NCBI GenBank assembly: GCA_022376515.1
Contig: WTXI01000293.1
Location: forward strand, 1-45,030
DNA length: 45,030 nt
Origin: Lactifluus volemus
Taxonomy: Eukaryota; Basidiomycota; Agaricomycetes; Russulales; Russulaceae
Direction: 5' to 3'
Under the pieces are notes generated by a model that worked only from the letters and a program-made list of their open reading frames with translations, was not told where the DNA came from and did not search any database. Each line of letters starts with the position of its first letter. Within the stretch, counting starts at the first letter, position 1. Positions 20,171 to 33,200 of the stretch are shown here, in pieces. The translations under genes and the position numbers were made by a program.

Positions 20171-23100
20171 ATGGCTCTTCCACAACCGAATACGTATGTC
20201 AACGCCTTTCACACCTGATGCCGATGTTCTCGTTAACCATTACTATAGCCCAGATCCTCCAAACTCCGGAATCGGGTATATCAGTCATTCCATCCTCGCT
20301 TTCAATTCTAGTATTTACTCAGATAATTGCCTTTGATTAGTGCGATCAGCGATCAGGCCAGCGGAATCAATCGACTATACCCCAGCTCGAGGTCACTGGT
20401 ACCTATCTTAGTAATTCTACTCTGATCAGTACTAAATCTCTCCTTCTTGTCAGTCCTAAGGGCGCACAATCTTCCTCGTCTTAAAGTCCTCCCGGGTAAA
20501 GAGAGGCAGTTTTATGTTACAGTGACCAACGGGAGAATACGTGGCAGACACGATCGAGGCAGAGCGTGGGCAGCACGTGGAATGGAACGAAAAAGTTGAT
20601 GCATTGTAAGAGCTGCCAGTGTCGGATTTTATACCAGGTCCAACTGACTCTCCTGCAGTGCTTTACCACCACTCTCTAGTATACAATATCTCTCTATGCG
20701 AAGAGGACCGTGCGGACAGACATCCTTATCGGAAGGCAGGAGATCACCTGCGAGGCTCGACGCGGTCCGTCTATTCCTTCGAATCTTACTCGTGCGCTTG
20801 CTGAGCATCGTACATGTAGAACTCGAGATTATTCTCAGTAGTGCTGATGGACATAGAAGAGAGCCGGCCATACTCCTGTTGACTATCTCCGCGTCGACGA
20901 ACTCTCTAAATGCGGTAGCCACTAGCCCAAGTCCTACAACGACAGCACTGAGAAATCCTGGCACTGAAGAAGCTGGTGCACGTCGTGGCGACCTTCCTAC
21001 CGGGGGTAATACTCCTGTGGGACCAGTACAAGATGGTCACACGGAGATTCACATACTGTGGATCGTGCCGAGGAAGCCATGAAAGGTATGGATACGATGA
21101 CCGCATGGGAGGGTGCCATTGGTGTTATCAAGCAAGTACTCGACACTATCGGTCAATCGCAGATGTATTCTCATCAATTTCTCCGTTGCTTTTCTGAGCT
21201 AGATTTTGCGCTCAGTTGCTCCCCCATGCACAGCTAGCATGGAAGCTGCTCTCAAGATTCCAGAGGTGTGTCTCCGTGCTCTGTTGGAGGATATCGATAG
21301 CTCAATTTTCTGCCGTCAGACTTTGCTACTCCAGTTGAAGCGTGACGACAACGTCAGAACATTACTTCAGGCAATCCTGGACGCGTTTGACTTTGCAAAG
21401 AAAGCGGACATTTTGAGGAACATGGACCCGGAGTCTACGCAACCAAAGATCCTGGATGAGATGCTGGAGTGTGTCTCGGAATGTGCCAAATTATCACATC
21501 GTATGCGGAGGATGTGCAAATCGGTACGTCGTCTTGACCTCTTTGTGGTCATTGATCATAATAAAGATTTGATTTAGGAAGCGGACTTTGAAGAATGTTA
21601 TCCGCCAGGTTGTCGAGAATTGATGAGTATCGCACAAACCTTGCTCGACTGCGAGATAATTTCCTCGCGAGTACTGCCGTCGTCACTGGGATTGCTGTAC
21701 TAGAAGTTGGTGCGTAGTCCTAAAGTAATACGATTTGTCAGATAATCTTCCTGACGAGGGCCACACAGAATTGGACTCAAAAATCAGAGAATTGCCTTAC
21801 AAAGGAGGCTGGCGATATGGCAATGGGAAACGCTGTCTTCCGGGCACACGCGAAGATTTTCTGGATCATATCGTCAAGTGGGTCGAGAGTCCTGAATCTC
21901 AACGTGGGCTCGTGCTCCTCGGCCAAGCAGGCACAGGAAAGTCTTCAATCGCTCATGAGGTCGCACGTATATTCCAGAATAAGTGCCTCTGCATTTACTT
22001 TGGTTTTTGCGGAAAGAGGGTTCCAAAGATGAAGCTTACCAGCTGTTCACGACACTCGCTCGCGATCTCTCCGATCGCTATCATCCGTTCAAATTAGCAC
22101 TCGGGAAGGTACTGAAGAATGATCCATCTCTTCGTAGTACTCCACATATCGCACACTTTTCGAATCCCTTCTCCTCGAGCCAGTCAAAAACATTCAGTTC
22201 ACCGACCCAATCCTTATTGTGATCGATGCGTTGGACGAGAGTGGCGATGCAATCGGTCAAGTCGGGTTGCACAAGTTTCTAGCTCAACATTTGTTCGAGT
22301 TGCCATCCAATTTCCGTATCCTCATCACCTCGAGGCCGGAGAACCGGCGTCGACACGCGTTCTGTAATGCGTTGTCCGTACGCACCCTCTATATGGATGA
22401 TCACAAACTGGCCGCAAAGACGGAGCAAGATATTGGGTTATATCTCCGGGCGACTCCCTTTGGTCTTGTTCGAACGACATGGTGTTGAACTCGCAAAGGC
22501 AGCGGAAGGATTGTTTCAGTGGGCAGCCGTTGCTTCCGGGCTAATAAACAATCCTCCTCCTACTTTGGGTTTAGCAAGAAGCAGGTGATACAGCGTCTGT
22601 TGGGGCACTCTCGAGGTCGGGATGGACAAGATCTTTGGACCAGCTATATGGAGAAGTTCTGGAGGGTACTTCAAGCCGGTTGCGGCACAGATCCTATTTC
22701 GTTCCGTGATGGGGCAGCTTTTTGCTGCTCTCGTTCCCTTTCCATCCGCACTTTGACTATTCTGCGACGATATGCACCCCAGGATGACCCAGACGACCCT
22801 GACCCCGAGGATTCGGAATGCGTTGTGGAGATGCTCCGTCACCTTGGCTCACTTCTCAGTAACGTGACCTCATCCGACGATACCCTCCCAATCATCCCTC
22901 TCCACACCTCATTTCGTGACTTCCTGGCCGATGAGAAGAGTGGGGTATTTCACATTGACCTTGGCAGGGCTCACCGTCAGCTGGCACATTCCTGTCTTGG
23001 ATTAATGCTGAATGACCTCAAGTTCAATATTTGCAAACTCGAATCGTCATACGTTGCCAACAGGGACGTGCCAGATCTGGAATCTCGAATTGCAAAATAT

Positions 23101-25738
23101 GTTCCGCCTGCTCTATCGTATGGCTGCGTTTTTTGGGGGGATCATTTAGAACGTCTTGATATTGAACATGATCTGTTCCAAAACTTCAATCGCTGTTCGA
23201 GACAAGGTTTCTCTTTTGGCTGGAGGTGCTTAGCATCAAGAACAGTGTCGGTCTTGGATCACGAGCATTGGCATCTCTGAACACATGGTTGCGGTCTGAT
23301 CTGCAGAAGGTGGGCGGCTCTTATCATGTTATAGGACATGTAGTAACTATTGGGCAAAATCTCAGCAATCATTCCAATCAGAGGTTAAAAATCTGTTCGC
23401 ATTAGTGGATGATGCGTTCGCGTTTGTGCGATATTTCGGAATGGCTATATCAAGAAGCGTCCCGCATATATATATATCTGCTCTCCCTTTTGCGCCATCC
23501 TCTTCCCGTGTCGTCGAGCACCACCTTCACCTATTCCCCCACACATTTTCTTTGAGACGCGGACGGTTGTCCGATTGGCCAGCATTGGAAATGACTATTC
23601 AAGCACATGACGGACCAGTCGAGTCTGTTGTATTCTCCCCAGATGGGCAGCGGATCGCATCAGCCTCGCACGATCGCACGATTCGGGTGTGGGATGCTAC
23701 GACGGGGGAAGTTGTAGCGGGACCGTTTACAGGACACACCAAAGATGTCTTCTCTGTCGCATTCTCGCCCGACGGGAAACGCATCGCATCGGCCTCGGAG
23801 GACTGCACGATTTGCGTGTGGGATGCTGCAACAGGAGAGGTCGTAGTGGGACCATTCACTGGACACACGGATTGGGTCAGATGCGTTGCATTCTCACCGA
23901 ACGGGCAATACATCGCCTCAGCCTCGGACGATCGCACGATTCGTGTTTGGGATGCCGCAACTGGAGAGGTCATAGCAGGCCCATTTATTGGACACAACGA
24001 CGAGGTCCTCTTTGTTACATTCTCACCAGACGGGAAACGTATCGCCTCTGCCTCTACAGATCGCACGATTCGCATGTGGGATGCTTCAACCGGAGAGGTC
24101 GTAGCGAGCCCGTTTACTGGACACACCGAACGGGTCAGGTGTGTTGCATTCTCACCAGACGGGAAGCACGTCGCCTCGGCCTCAGACGATCGCACGATTC
24201 GTGTGTGGGATGCCACAGCAGGAAAGGTGGTAGCCGGCCCATTTACTGGACACACCGAAGCCATCTACTCTATTGCATTCTCGCCGGACGGGAAACGCAT
24301 CACCTCAGGCTCGCTCGATCGCACGATTTGCGTGTGGGATTCCGAAACAGGTCAGATCGTAGCAGGCCCATTTACTGGACACACAGCTTCCATATTTTCT
24401 ATTTCAGTCTCACCTGACGGGCAGCGCATTGCCTCGGCCTCGGAAGATCGCACGGTTTGCGTGTGGCATCCCAGAAAAGGAGTGGCAGGGGCCTCGTTTA
24501 CCGGACATACCCAATCGATCTTTTCTGTTGCAATCTCACCAGATGGGCAACGGATAGCCTCGGCCTCTGCAGATTGCACGGTTTGTGTGTGGGATGCCAC
24601 AACAGGAGAGGTCATAGGAAGTCCGTTTACTGGCCACACGGATTGGGCCTTCTGTGTTGCGTTCTCACCTGACGGTGAGCGGATTGCCTCAGCCTCGCGA
24701 GATCGCACGATTCGTGTGTGGGATACTGCGACAGGAAATGTTATAGTGGGCCCGTTTAGTGGACATACAGATGATGTCTACTCTGTTGCATTCTCGCCGG
24801 ACGGACAACGCATCGCGTCGGCCTCAGGAGATCGCACGGTTCGCGTGTGGGATGCCAGGACAGGAGTAGTTGTGGTGGGCCCGTTTACTGGACACACTGA
24901 TGCGATCGACTCTGTTACATTCTCGCCGGACGGGAAGCGCATTGCCTCTGCCTCGAGTGACTGCACGATTCGAGTATGGGATGCTGCGACAGGGGAGGTC
25001 GTAGCGGGCCCTTTTAATGGTCACACTCAGTTCATCATTTCTCTCGCGTTTTCACCGGACGGGCAGCGAATCGCCTCAGCCTCGGGAGATCACACGATTC
25101 GTGTGTGGGATTCTGTGACAGGACAAGAAGTAGTTGGCCCCGCTCCTGAACACGCCGAAAACGTTAACTGTGTTGCACTCTCACCGGATGGGCGGCTCAT
25201 TGCATCGGCCTCGAACGATCGCACGATTCGTCTGTGGGATTCTGCTACAGGTGTGGCCGTAGCGGCGCCGTTCATTGGACACACTGAATGGGTCAACTCG
25301 GTTGCATTCTCTCCAGACGGGCAGCGGATCATTTCGGGCTCGGGAGATAGCACGATTCGCATGTGGGATGCCACAACAGGACATGATATTGTGGGCTCGT
25401 CTACCAGACTCACCCATTCGACTAACTCTGGTGCGTCCACTTTGGATGGGCATCCTATCACCTCGACCTTACGAGATCACACAATTCATATAGGGAAGCT
25501 CAGTGCAGAAGATATTGAGACAGATCGCTTTATGGAGAAGTTCCCGGTCAATAGTGATGGGTGGATGTATGGGGAAGATGAAGAACTCCTTTTATGGATT
25601 CCCCCCATTCACCGACCATACCTTCATAAAGCTAACACAGTCTGGGTTGGTGGCAAAGACAGAACAGAGGTAGATCTCTCAAATTTTGTGTATGGATCAA
25701 ATTGGACTATGGTATACATTCACAGTTCATCTAAATAG
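20171..25738 (+). pseudogene. NLR copy 2: C2-like / helical / NACHT / WD40 gene, upstream half frameshifted, WD40 exon open
   Basis: The start is the ATG at 20171 (MALPQPNT), conserved with copies 3 and 4. Compared with copy 3, the C2-like, helical and NACHT exons carry at least ten 1-2 nt deletions (near 20360, 20533, 20568, 21045, 21495, 22005, 22146, 22448, 22560, 22632, 22738 and 23178), so no continuous protein spans them. Walker A (GQAGTGKSSIAHEVA) and Walker B (IDALDES) are still readable. After an intron at 23310-23365 the last exon, 23366-25738, is completely open: a short link, fourteen WD40 units (about 23597-25395) and a tail ending in MVYIHSSSK. If the deletions are real, only a WD40-only product from an internal start such as the ATG at 23591 could be made. 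If they are consensus errors, the gene is intact at about 1,700 residues. Plus strand, ~6.2 kb downstream of copy 1 and ~10.0 kb upstream of the copy 3 start. Confidence 0.9.
23597..25395 (+). repeat. Fourteen tandem WD40 units of about 129 bp in NLR copy 2
   Basis: Each unit is about 43 codons with consensus GPFTGHT-xx-V-x-SVAFSPDG then QRIASAS-x-D-R/C-TIRVWD. The GHT/WD pairs are regular except unit 7 to 8, where WHPRKGVAG shortens the link. Residues after GHT (KDVF, DWVR, DEVL, ERVR, EAIY and so on) and between AS and D vary most, while the framework is nearly constant. Fourteen units suit two seven-bladed propellers. A fifteenth, degenerate unit may follow (TSTLRDHTIHIGKL). Confidence 0.9.
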
Positions 25739-26404
25739 AGTCACATGTATATATGCAAACTCCGATTAGTGAATCCTTCGAATTCAGTTAGCGCCACCGA
25801 GTCTGTCTGAGGATGAATAGAGCAGTCCAGAAATCAAGCTATGAGAGCGTGTATCGTGTATCGTGTAGGAGTCGGTATGACAGCTGCAATTTGTATTTGG
25901 ATGACATGACGATAACATCAAAGAGTGGCTAGAGAAACAGAAGGTAAGGGTGTAAAATCGCGTTTGCAACTCCGAGGTTATAATGGGCACGCGAGGCGAA
26001 AACGAGAGGTCACGAGGGATAGTAAGATCACACGAAGTTGGGGGACAAAGTGGGCAATCAATTGATGCCCTTACGACTGTCAATGGGTTAGGCTACTGTA
26101 CAAAAATATCATATGCTACTGCCCGAAATTGGCCGCTCGATCGGCCTGGGGTGACTACTGCATCACCTGCGAAATGAGACTGAGACACTAAATAAAAAAG
26201 GATCTTGAAGGGATTATCATGATTACCGGCCGTGAGCGATCGCCCCCAACGGGGAGCGCCCGTTATCCGCGTCGGGTTACCCTCGGGCCGCCTTTGACAT
26301 CGGCCGTCCCTCCTCGAGCCCCTGCTCGCTCTGCGCATCGTCTTCTCCATCATCTGTACCCAACAGCCTTTCCCACTCCGCTATAACATTCCAGCAGGGT
26401 GACC
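25739..26404. other. Spacer downstream of NLR copy 2, part shared and part unique
   Basis: About 25739-25960 matches the spacers after copies 1 and 3 with an internal deletion of about 600 bp. About 25960-26404 is not seen elsewhere in the window and has no recognisable gene. Confidence 0.6.
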
Positions 26405-27180
26405 ACAGACGAAATGAGAGTGGTGGTGGCACCACACACCTAGCGCTCCTCTCCCTCCTACACCTTCACAGAGCCAGTGGTTACACTCCCTAAAGTCTTG
26501 AAAACCCTGTCAAGATCCTCCCTTGTTTCTGAGAACGCGTCTTCACTGAGGTACCAGTGAATGAAAACCTGCTCTGAGTATAGCCACTGCCCAGTTGGGA
26601 CCACTCGTCAGAAATGAAAGCTTTATTGGACAGCAAGCAGACTCTGCTAACCATGCGGATGGAAGGAATATATGCGGACGGTTTGAAGGCCATGTGAATC
26701 TTGAGGCCTGTGATAAGTTGACGAACCGGAGGGCGCGGCGGGTGTCTTGAGATGGAGATGGCTAATGGGGATCTAAGTGGAAAGTGGATCACGGGTATAT
26801 GCGTTGAAATGTGGTGTGTGAGGTCACGGTATTGATTGGTGAAGGCACTGGAGGCCCATCGCAGTTATTCTCCGATCGTGGTTGAGAAGTTGCGAAGAAA
26901 CCCAATCAGGGTAACACCTGGTTGTCTAACTCACTTCTCCTCTGGCAGTGAGACCGCGTTCGTGTAAGAGTGACGTGGCATAACGTACGTCGTTTTCGCA
27001 CGACCATGAACGTCGCGTACGCACCTTCTTCAGTACGGGTGACCAAGGGGCCGATGACGATGTACGAAGCTTTTCAAGTAGCATTTATTTGTATCTTTTA
27101 TATTTCTCTCCACCGTCGGGATCTTAAAACCTCAAGGCAGATACTAGACCGTCATTCTTTCCCAAGCGACTTTAGGTGCC
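26405..27180. repeat. Unclassified ~700-bp repeat, copy R3
   Basis: Third copy of the repeat at 15121-15905 and 16421-17078, sharing its blocks in the same order. Confidence 0.75.
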
Positions 27181-27879
27181 TGGATAGCCGTTGCGCGACG
27201 AGGGACGGCTCCTTCGCTCACGTGACACTCACAGCTCAAGGTGCCAAAACCCGACCTGAGCCTTTCCTTTACTGCTACACCTCACCCCAACGCGTTGTCG
27301 AGCTCGCGTACGGCCCCAATGTGCCCCAGCTTTGTGATGTGCGATGATGTGACCTTCGTACTAGTAGGTCACAGATGAGCATCTTCAAATGGCATACCTG
27401 ACCATAGGTACAGAGGGGTGCTTGAGGCACAAACTGTTCTGCAGTTGAAACGGGTCCCTCCGGAGGATCCAAGACATCATCCAACTGTTCATCGCAGGTG
27501 CTTGTAATGATCAGCTACCCATCCCCAATTCATCAGCGTTCCCCCCTCGGCCCTCCAACATCTCCCACCATATTAGTACTATCGAACTACAACACTCCCT
27601 TGCAAGCTCAGTTGCACGATGGCGCAGACCTAATTCGGCGTATCGGGCGACTCGGACTCTCCAAGCATCTAGGAGTACCGGCTTTGTCAGCACATTGTTG
27701 GGTAACACGAGACCATGATCTCCCCCACACTGATAGGTTCGGTGATGAAATGGTTGCGTAGGTCAATATGCTTGGTTAGATCTCACTATTTATCGTCTGT
27801 GGTGAGCTTCAGTGCGCCTGGTAGTCGTAGAGTAACATAATTGTGATATAAAGTGATGGATACAAGCTCTCCTGCTAGG
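27181..27879. other. Spacer segment shared with 17079-17829
   Basis: Same blocks as the first spacer. No gene recognised. Confidence 0.6.
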
Positions 27880-28650
27880 CGTGAAGCCAGACAACCTCCT
27901 TTCAGCATGCGTCGCCATCACATCCTGACGACTCTGCAGTTGAGAGTGTCACAAAACCTTGCTCATGTGAACTCTGAAGACCGCTTTCCATCAATAGAAA
28001 ATGCGTGCCCAGACATGGCGTGCCGGTGTGGCTGCGTACGAGTAACACGGTTGGCGTCTGTGCAACCGTACAAGGCGTGGCGTCTCCACCGAAGGTGAGT
28101 TCGAGGTCCTTGGTGCCAGAAAGGTATCAGAAGATCCGCTCGACTTTCCAATGGTGCTCCCCCGGATTATTGATAAGGTGGATACGGTGAAATCTATGTC
28201 CGGCCGGGTGGCTACCGCAGCGTGCACGAGACTCCCGATCGCCTTGGTGGCCTCGCGGTAGCGTGAGTTCTTCTTTCTGGTAACGTGGGATGGACCAGGG
28301 GGGATGTCGTCCTTCGAATATACTGCATTCGGTAGCATGAGAGTTTTCTGCAACTTGGAGTCGGCATCCCCAAAGCGTTTGATGATGATGTATGCTGCCT
28401 GAGAGGGTGAGATAGCGCGCTCTGAGCGATCTCGATCATGAACCGTATAAGCCAATGAATCAGAGCCGTGCCCAGGTCTGGGAGAGCGTCACGGTAATGC
28501 GCGTGGAGAGCATCAGGACATCATCAATATAACTTCTGATCTGCGCGCGGAAACCCGGGTTGCTTGTGTGAGGCAAAAACCGAAATCTGTGAGAGCCGTC
28601 GAAAGTGGCTGTTTCAGCCTTTCAGGCATGTAAACTGAAGTGGGTTAGTG
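27880..28650 (-). pseudogene. Ty1/copia RT/RNase H fragment, second copy
   Basis: Better preserved than the copy at 17830-18620. SYIDDVLML (28520-28531 for YIDD) is followed by ISPSQAAYIIIKRFGDAD, YSKDDIPPGPS, YREATKAIGSLVHAA, VATRPDIDFTVSTLS and then RNase H-like GHAFSIDGKRSSEF and VTLSTAES. Frames shift between segments. It lies in the same position in the repeated spacer. Confidence 0.87.
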
Positions 28651-30205
28651 AGTTCTTCAATCGCTTGACGCGACGTACGCATCCCGACTACTGCGCGCTC
28701 AGTGCGAGTTCGTTCGGAAGTGAGTCTGATGCAGTTTTAGCAATTTAGTCTCTAAGGTCTCTAAACCTAAGGGAAATACAGGAAACAATGAAGACACTGC
28801 AGCAAAACTACGCCGTCGAAGCTGGCGTTAATGACCATATGGCACACGACTCGGAGGAGGCAAAACGATTGCCTACATAACGAGGTAGGATGCAAACTCA
28901 GCATTTTGTTTATAAGGCAAATGAGATCGTTAGATAGCGTACATTTATATCTCCATGTCGGTTCCGAATAAAGCCCACTCTCTTCGTCTTCCACTGGCAC
29001 CCGCCATTGAGATCGTTAGGTAGTCATCCAGCAAACCCGTCCAGGCGACATGTTCCATCACCGTTTCCCTTCTGTAGTTTCTCACGCCGCTGACGTCAAT
29101 CCTGAGAGTGGGCAGCTGTTAGCTGCTGCGGGTGATGGTGAAGGAGGTCAGAGGTAAAGACAAGCGGTCGGAAGAGGCCTCAGCGCTCCGTGATTTGCTA
29201 TTGTACCCAAACTCCGACGTCCGCTCCGAGTACTCTCACCTGGTCTCACTCACCAGTTGCTTGCTGTTCATTTCGTTAGTCGTTGACTCGCCCAGTCTCC
29301 CCAACCATCCTTGCTTCCTATTCAACCATCTCCGTCGCTAGATATCCGCCTTCCTGCTGGCCTAACTCTGATCAAAAGAAAGTGGAATTCGAGGGAGCAA
29401 AGTGACAACTTATAAGGGGTCAACTCGTGCGGCAACGACGCCTGCGCGAAGATTCGTCTTTCTGCAGTCCGTGGGCTCCGATGCGTTTAGCCCTGGACAT
29501 GCCCAAGACACCCTTGTACTGTCTGGAATGTAGCAGCAGCAGACAATCGCTATACTCTACCGTTACCACTGCCAAGCACGAGACATGTAGCTTCCTCAGG
29601 CTTCACCAGGGGCACGTACTCGCCAAGCGACGAAGTCAAATTCCCCAGTGGTGCCCTAGCCGCACCCTTCGGATTCGTCAACCTCTCGAAGGGTCAGCGT
29701 ATCAACTTTCGCTAGAGCATAGTTTTAAGGCATGGGCTACCTTCATTGACATTTTCTACTTGAAAGGATAAAGGGAACTGGATGTACAAAGATTCGTCTG
29801 ATTCAGGACCATTGGCAGTCTTTCAGTGGAGGGCATCTTCATCGTATCGGGACTATGTAATTGGTTGTCATAATTCATATCTCTTTGTCAAGACGCTTCT
29901 TTACGAAGGTTCATTCGTTAAGATTGGGCATCGACCTCGCAAGGATACCTGAATCCCAGCATTTTCAGCCTAACGCCGGCCCTTGCCAGTGAAGTATTCC
30001 AGCGTGCGGAAGTAAGAATGTGTACTGGCATAAATCCAGCGAATTGCCCTACTCGCGCAAAAAAGTTTGGGCTGCCAGTGCGATTCCGCGGCCAAGTGTC
30101 ACGTAACTGTTGTTGGTTGTTTGTTCCCAACAATGAAGCGCCCTCAGAGTCGGGGCTGCCAACAGCAGCGCCAGTGCTTGTCTCAACTTCTCACTTCACT
30201 CTACG
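28651..30205. other. Spacer and presumed promoter region of NLR copy 3
   Basis: Matches 18621-20170 over most of its length. The ~150 bp before the ATG are conserved with copies 2 and 4. No separate gene is supported; the small ORFs here are not conserved in frame. Confidence 0.6.
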
Positions 30206-33200
30206 ATGGCTCTTCCACAACCGAATACGTATGCCAACGCCTTTCACACCTGATGCAGATGTTCCCGTTAACCATTACTATAGCCCAGATCCTCCAAACT
30301 CCGGAATCGGGTACATCACTCACTCCATCTTCGTTTTCGATTCTAGTATTTACTCAGATAATTGCCTTTGATTAGTGCGATCAGCGGTCAGGCCAGCGGA
30401 ATGCAATCGAGTATACCCCAGCTCGAGGTCACTGGTACCTATCTTGGTAATTCTACTCTGATAAATACTAAATCTCTCCCTCTCGTCAGTCCTCAGGGCG
30501 CACAATCTTCCTCGTCTCAAAGTCCTCCCGGGTAAAGAGCGACAGTTTTATGTTACAGTGACCAACGGGAAGAATACATGGCAGACACGATCGAGGCAGA
30601 GCGTAGCGCAGCACGTAGAGTGGAACGAAAAAGTCGATGCATTGTGAGAGCTGCCAGTATCGGATTTTTATACCCAGATCCAACTGACTCTTCTGCAGTG
30701 CTTTACCACCACTCTCCGGTATTACAATATCTCTTTATGCGAAGAGGACCGTGCGGACAGACATCCTTATCGGAAGGCAGGAGATCACCTGCGAAGCTCG
30801 ACGCGGTTCGTCTATTCCTTCGAGTCCTTACTCATGCGCTTGCTAAGCATCATACACGTAGAACTCGAGATTATTTTCAGCGGTGCTGATGGACCTGGTA
30901 GACACCTAAGACAGCCGGCTACACTCATATTGACTATCACCGCCTCGACGAACTCTCTAAATGCGGCAGCCACTACCCCAAGTCCTACGGCGATAGCACT
31001 GGACAATCGTGGTGCTGAAGGAGGTGGTGCGTGTCCTGGTGACCTTCCCACCGGGGGTAACACCCCTGTGGGACAAGGGCAAGATGGCCACACGGAGATC
31101 TCACGTACTGTCGATCGTGCCGAGGAAGCCATGAAAGCTATGGATACGATAATGGCATGGAAGGGTGCGATTGGTGTTATCAAGCAAGTACTCGACGCTA
31201 TCGGTCCAATCGCAGATGTATGTCTCACATCGATTTCCCGCATCCTTTGCGTTGCTGAGCCAGCTTTCGCGCTTCAGTTGCTCCCCCATGCACATTTAGC
31301 ATGGAAGCTACTCTCAAAGATTCCCGAGGTGCGTCTCCATGCCTTGATGGAGGACAGGGAGCGTTCAATGAGTTTCATCAATCGCCAGACTTTGCTACTC
31401 CAGCTTCAGCGTGATGACAATGTCCAAACACTACTCGAGGCGATACAGGATGGGTTTGAATTTGCAAGGGAGGCAGATGCCTTGAAGAACATGGAGCCAG
31501 CGTCTACTCAGGCAAGAATCCTGGATGAGATGCTGGAGTGCGTCACGGAATGTGCCAGATTTATCATATCGTATGCGGAGAATGTGCAAGTCGGTACGTC
31601 GTCTTGGCGTCTCTTATTGGCCATCCATCCATGGACATTCGATTTTCAGGAAAGCGGACTTTGAAGAATGTCGTGAGCCAAGTTGATACGAAAGTTGATC
31701 AGTACCGCACAAGTCTCGCTCGACTGCGAGATAATTTCCTCGCGCGTACTGCCGTCGTCACTGGGATTGCTGTGCTAGAAGCTGGTGCGTAGTCCCAATA
31801 GTGATACGACTGTCGGACAATCTTCCTGACGAGGGGCACAAAGAATTGCAATCAAACATCAGAGAATTACCTTACAAAGGAGGCTGGCGATTTGGGGATG
31901 GGAAGCGCTGTCTTCCGGGCACACGCGAAGACTTTTTGGATCATATCGTCAAGTGGGTCGAGAGTCCGGAATCTCAACGTGGGCTCGTCCTCCTCGGCCA
32001 AGCAGGCACAGGAAAGTCTTCAATCGCACATGAGGTCGCACGCCTATTCCAGAATAAGTGTCTGTGCATTTACTTCGCGTTTTTGCGGAAAGAGGGATCC
32101 AAGGATGAAGCTTACCAGCTGTTCACGACACTCGCTCGCGATCTCTCCGATCGCTATCCTCCGTTCAAATTAGCCCTCGGGAGGGTACTGAAGAATGATC
32201 CGTCTCTTCGTAGTACTCCACATTATCGCACACTCTTCGAATCCCTTATCCTCGAACCAGTCAAGAACATTCAGTTCACCGACCCAATCCTTATTGTGAT
32301 CGATGCGTTGGACGAGAGTGGCGATGCAATCGGTCAAGTCGGGTTGCACAAGTTTCTAGCTCAACATCTGTTCGAGTTGCCATCTAATTTCCGTATCCTC
32401 ATCACCTCGAGGCCGGAGAACGGCGTCGAACATGCGTTCTGTAATGCGTTGTCGGTACGCACCCTCTATATGGATGATCACAAACTGGCTGCAAAGACGG
32501 AGCAAGATATTGGGTTATATCTCCGGGGCGAACTCCCTTTGGTCTTGTTCGAACGACATGGCGTTGAACTCGCAAAGGCAGCGGAAGGATTGTTTCAGTG
32601 GGCAGCCGTTGCCTCCGGGCTAATAAACAATCCTCCTCCTAGCTTTGGGTTTAGCAAGAAACAGGTCATACAGCGTCTATTGGGGCACTCTCGAGGTCGG
32701 GATGGGCAAGATCCTTTGGACCAGCTATATGGAGAAGTTCTGGAAGGGTACTTCAAGCCAGTTGCAGCACAGACCCTATTTCGTTCCGTGATGGGGCAGC
32801 TTTTTGCTGCTCTCGTTCCGCTTTCCATCCGCTCTTTGACTACTCTGCGACGACATGCACCCCAGGGTGACCCCGACGACCCTGACCCCGAGGATTCGGA
32901 ATGCGTTGTTGAGATGCTCCGTCACCTTGGCTCACTTCTCAGTAACGTGACCTCATCCGACGATACCCTCCCGATCATCCCTCTCCACACCTCATTTCGT
33001 GACTTCCTGGCTGATGAGAAGAGTGGGGTATTTCACATCGACCTTGGCAGGGCTCACCGTCAGCTGGCACATTCATGTCTTGGATTAATGGTGAATGGCC
33101 TCAAGTTCAACATTTGCAAACTGGAATCGTCATATTTCGCCAACAGGGATCTTCCAGACCTTGAATCTCGAATTTCAGAATACATTCCACCCGCTTTATC

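Noticed and set aside
23599..24264. Long antisense ORFs (about 200-240 aa) across the WD40 exons of copies 1, 2 and 3
   Set aside because: They recur with the 129-bp period of the WD40 units and are by-products of the repeated codons; they contain no independent domain.
23597..25395. Regular ~129-bp repeats considered as a satellite or CRISPR-like array
   Set aside because: They translate as WD40 units with conserved GH and WD positions, and there are no short identical repeats with unique spacers.
30578..30889. Plus-strand ORF beginning MADTIEAERS upstream of NACHT in copy 3
   Set aside because: It reads the C2-like exons and introns in the wrong frame and is not open in copies 2 and 4.
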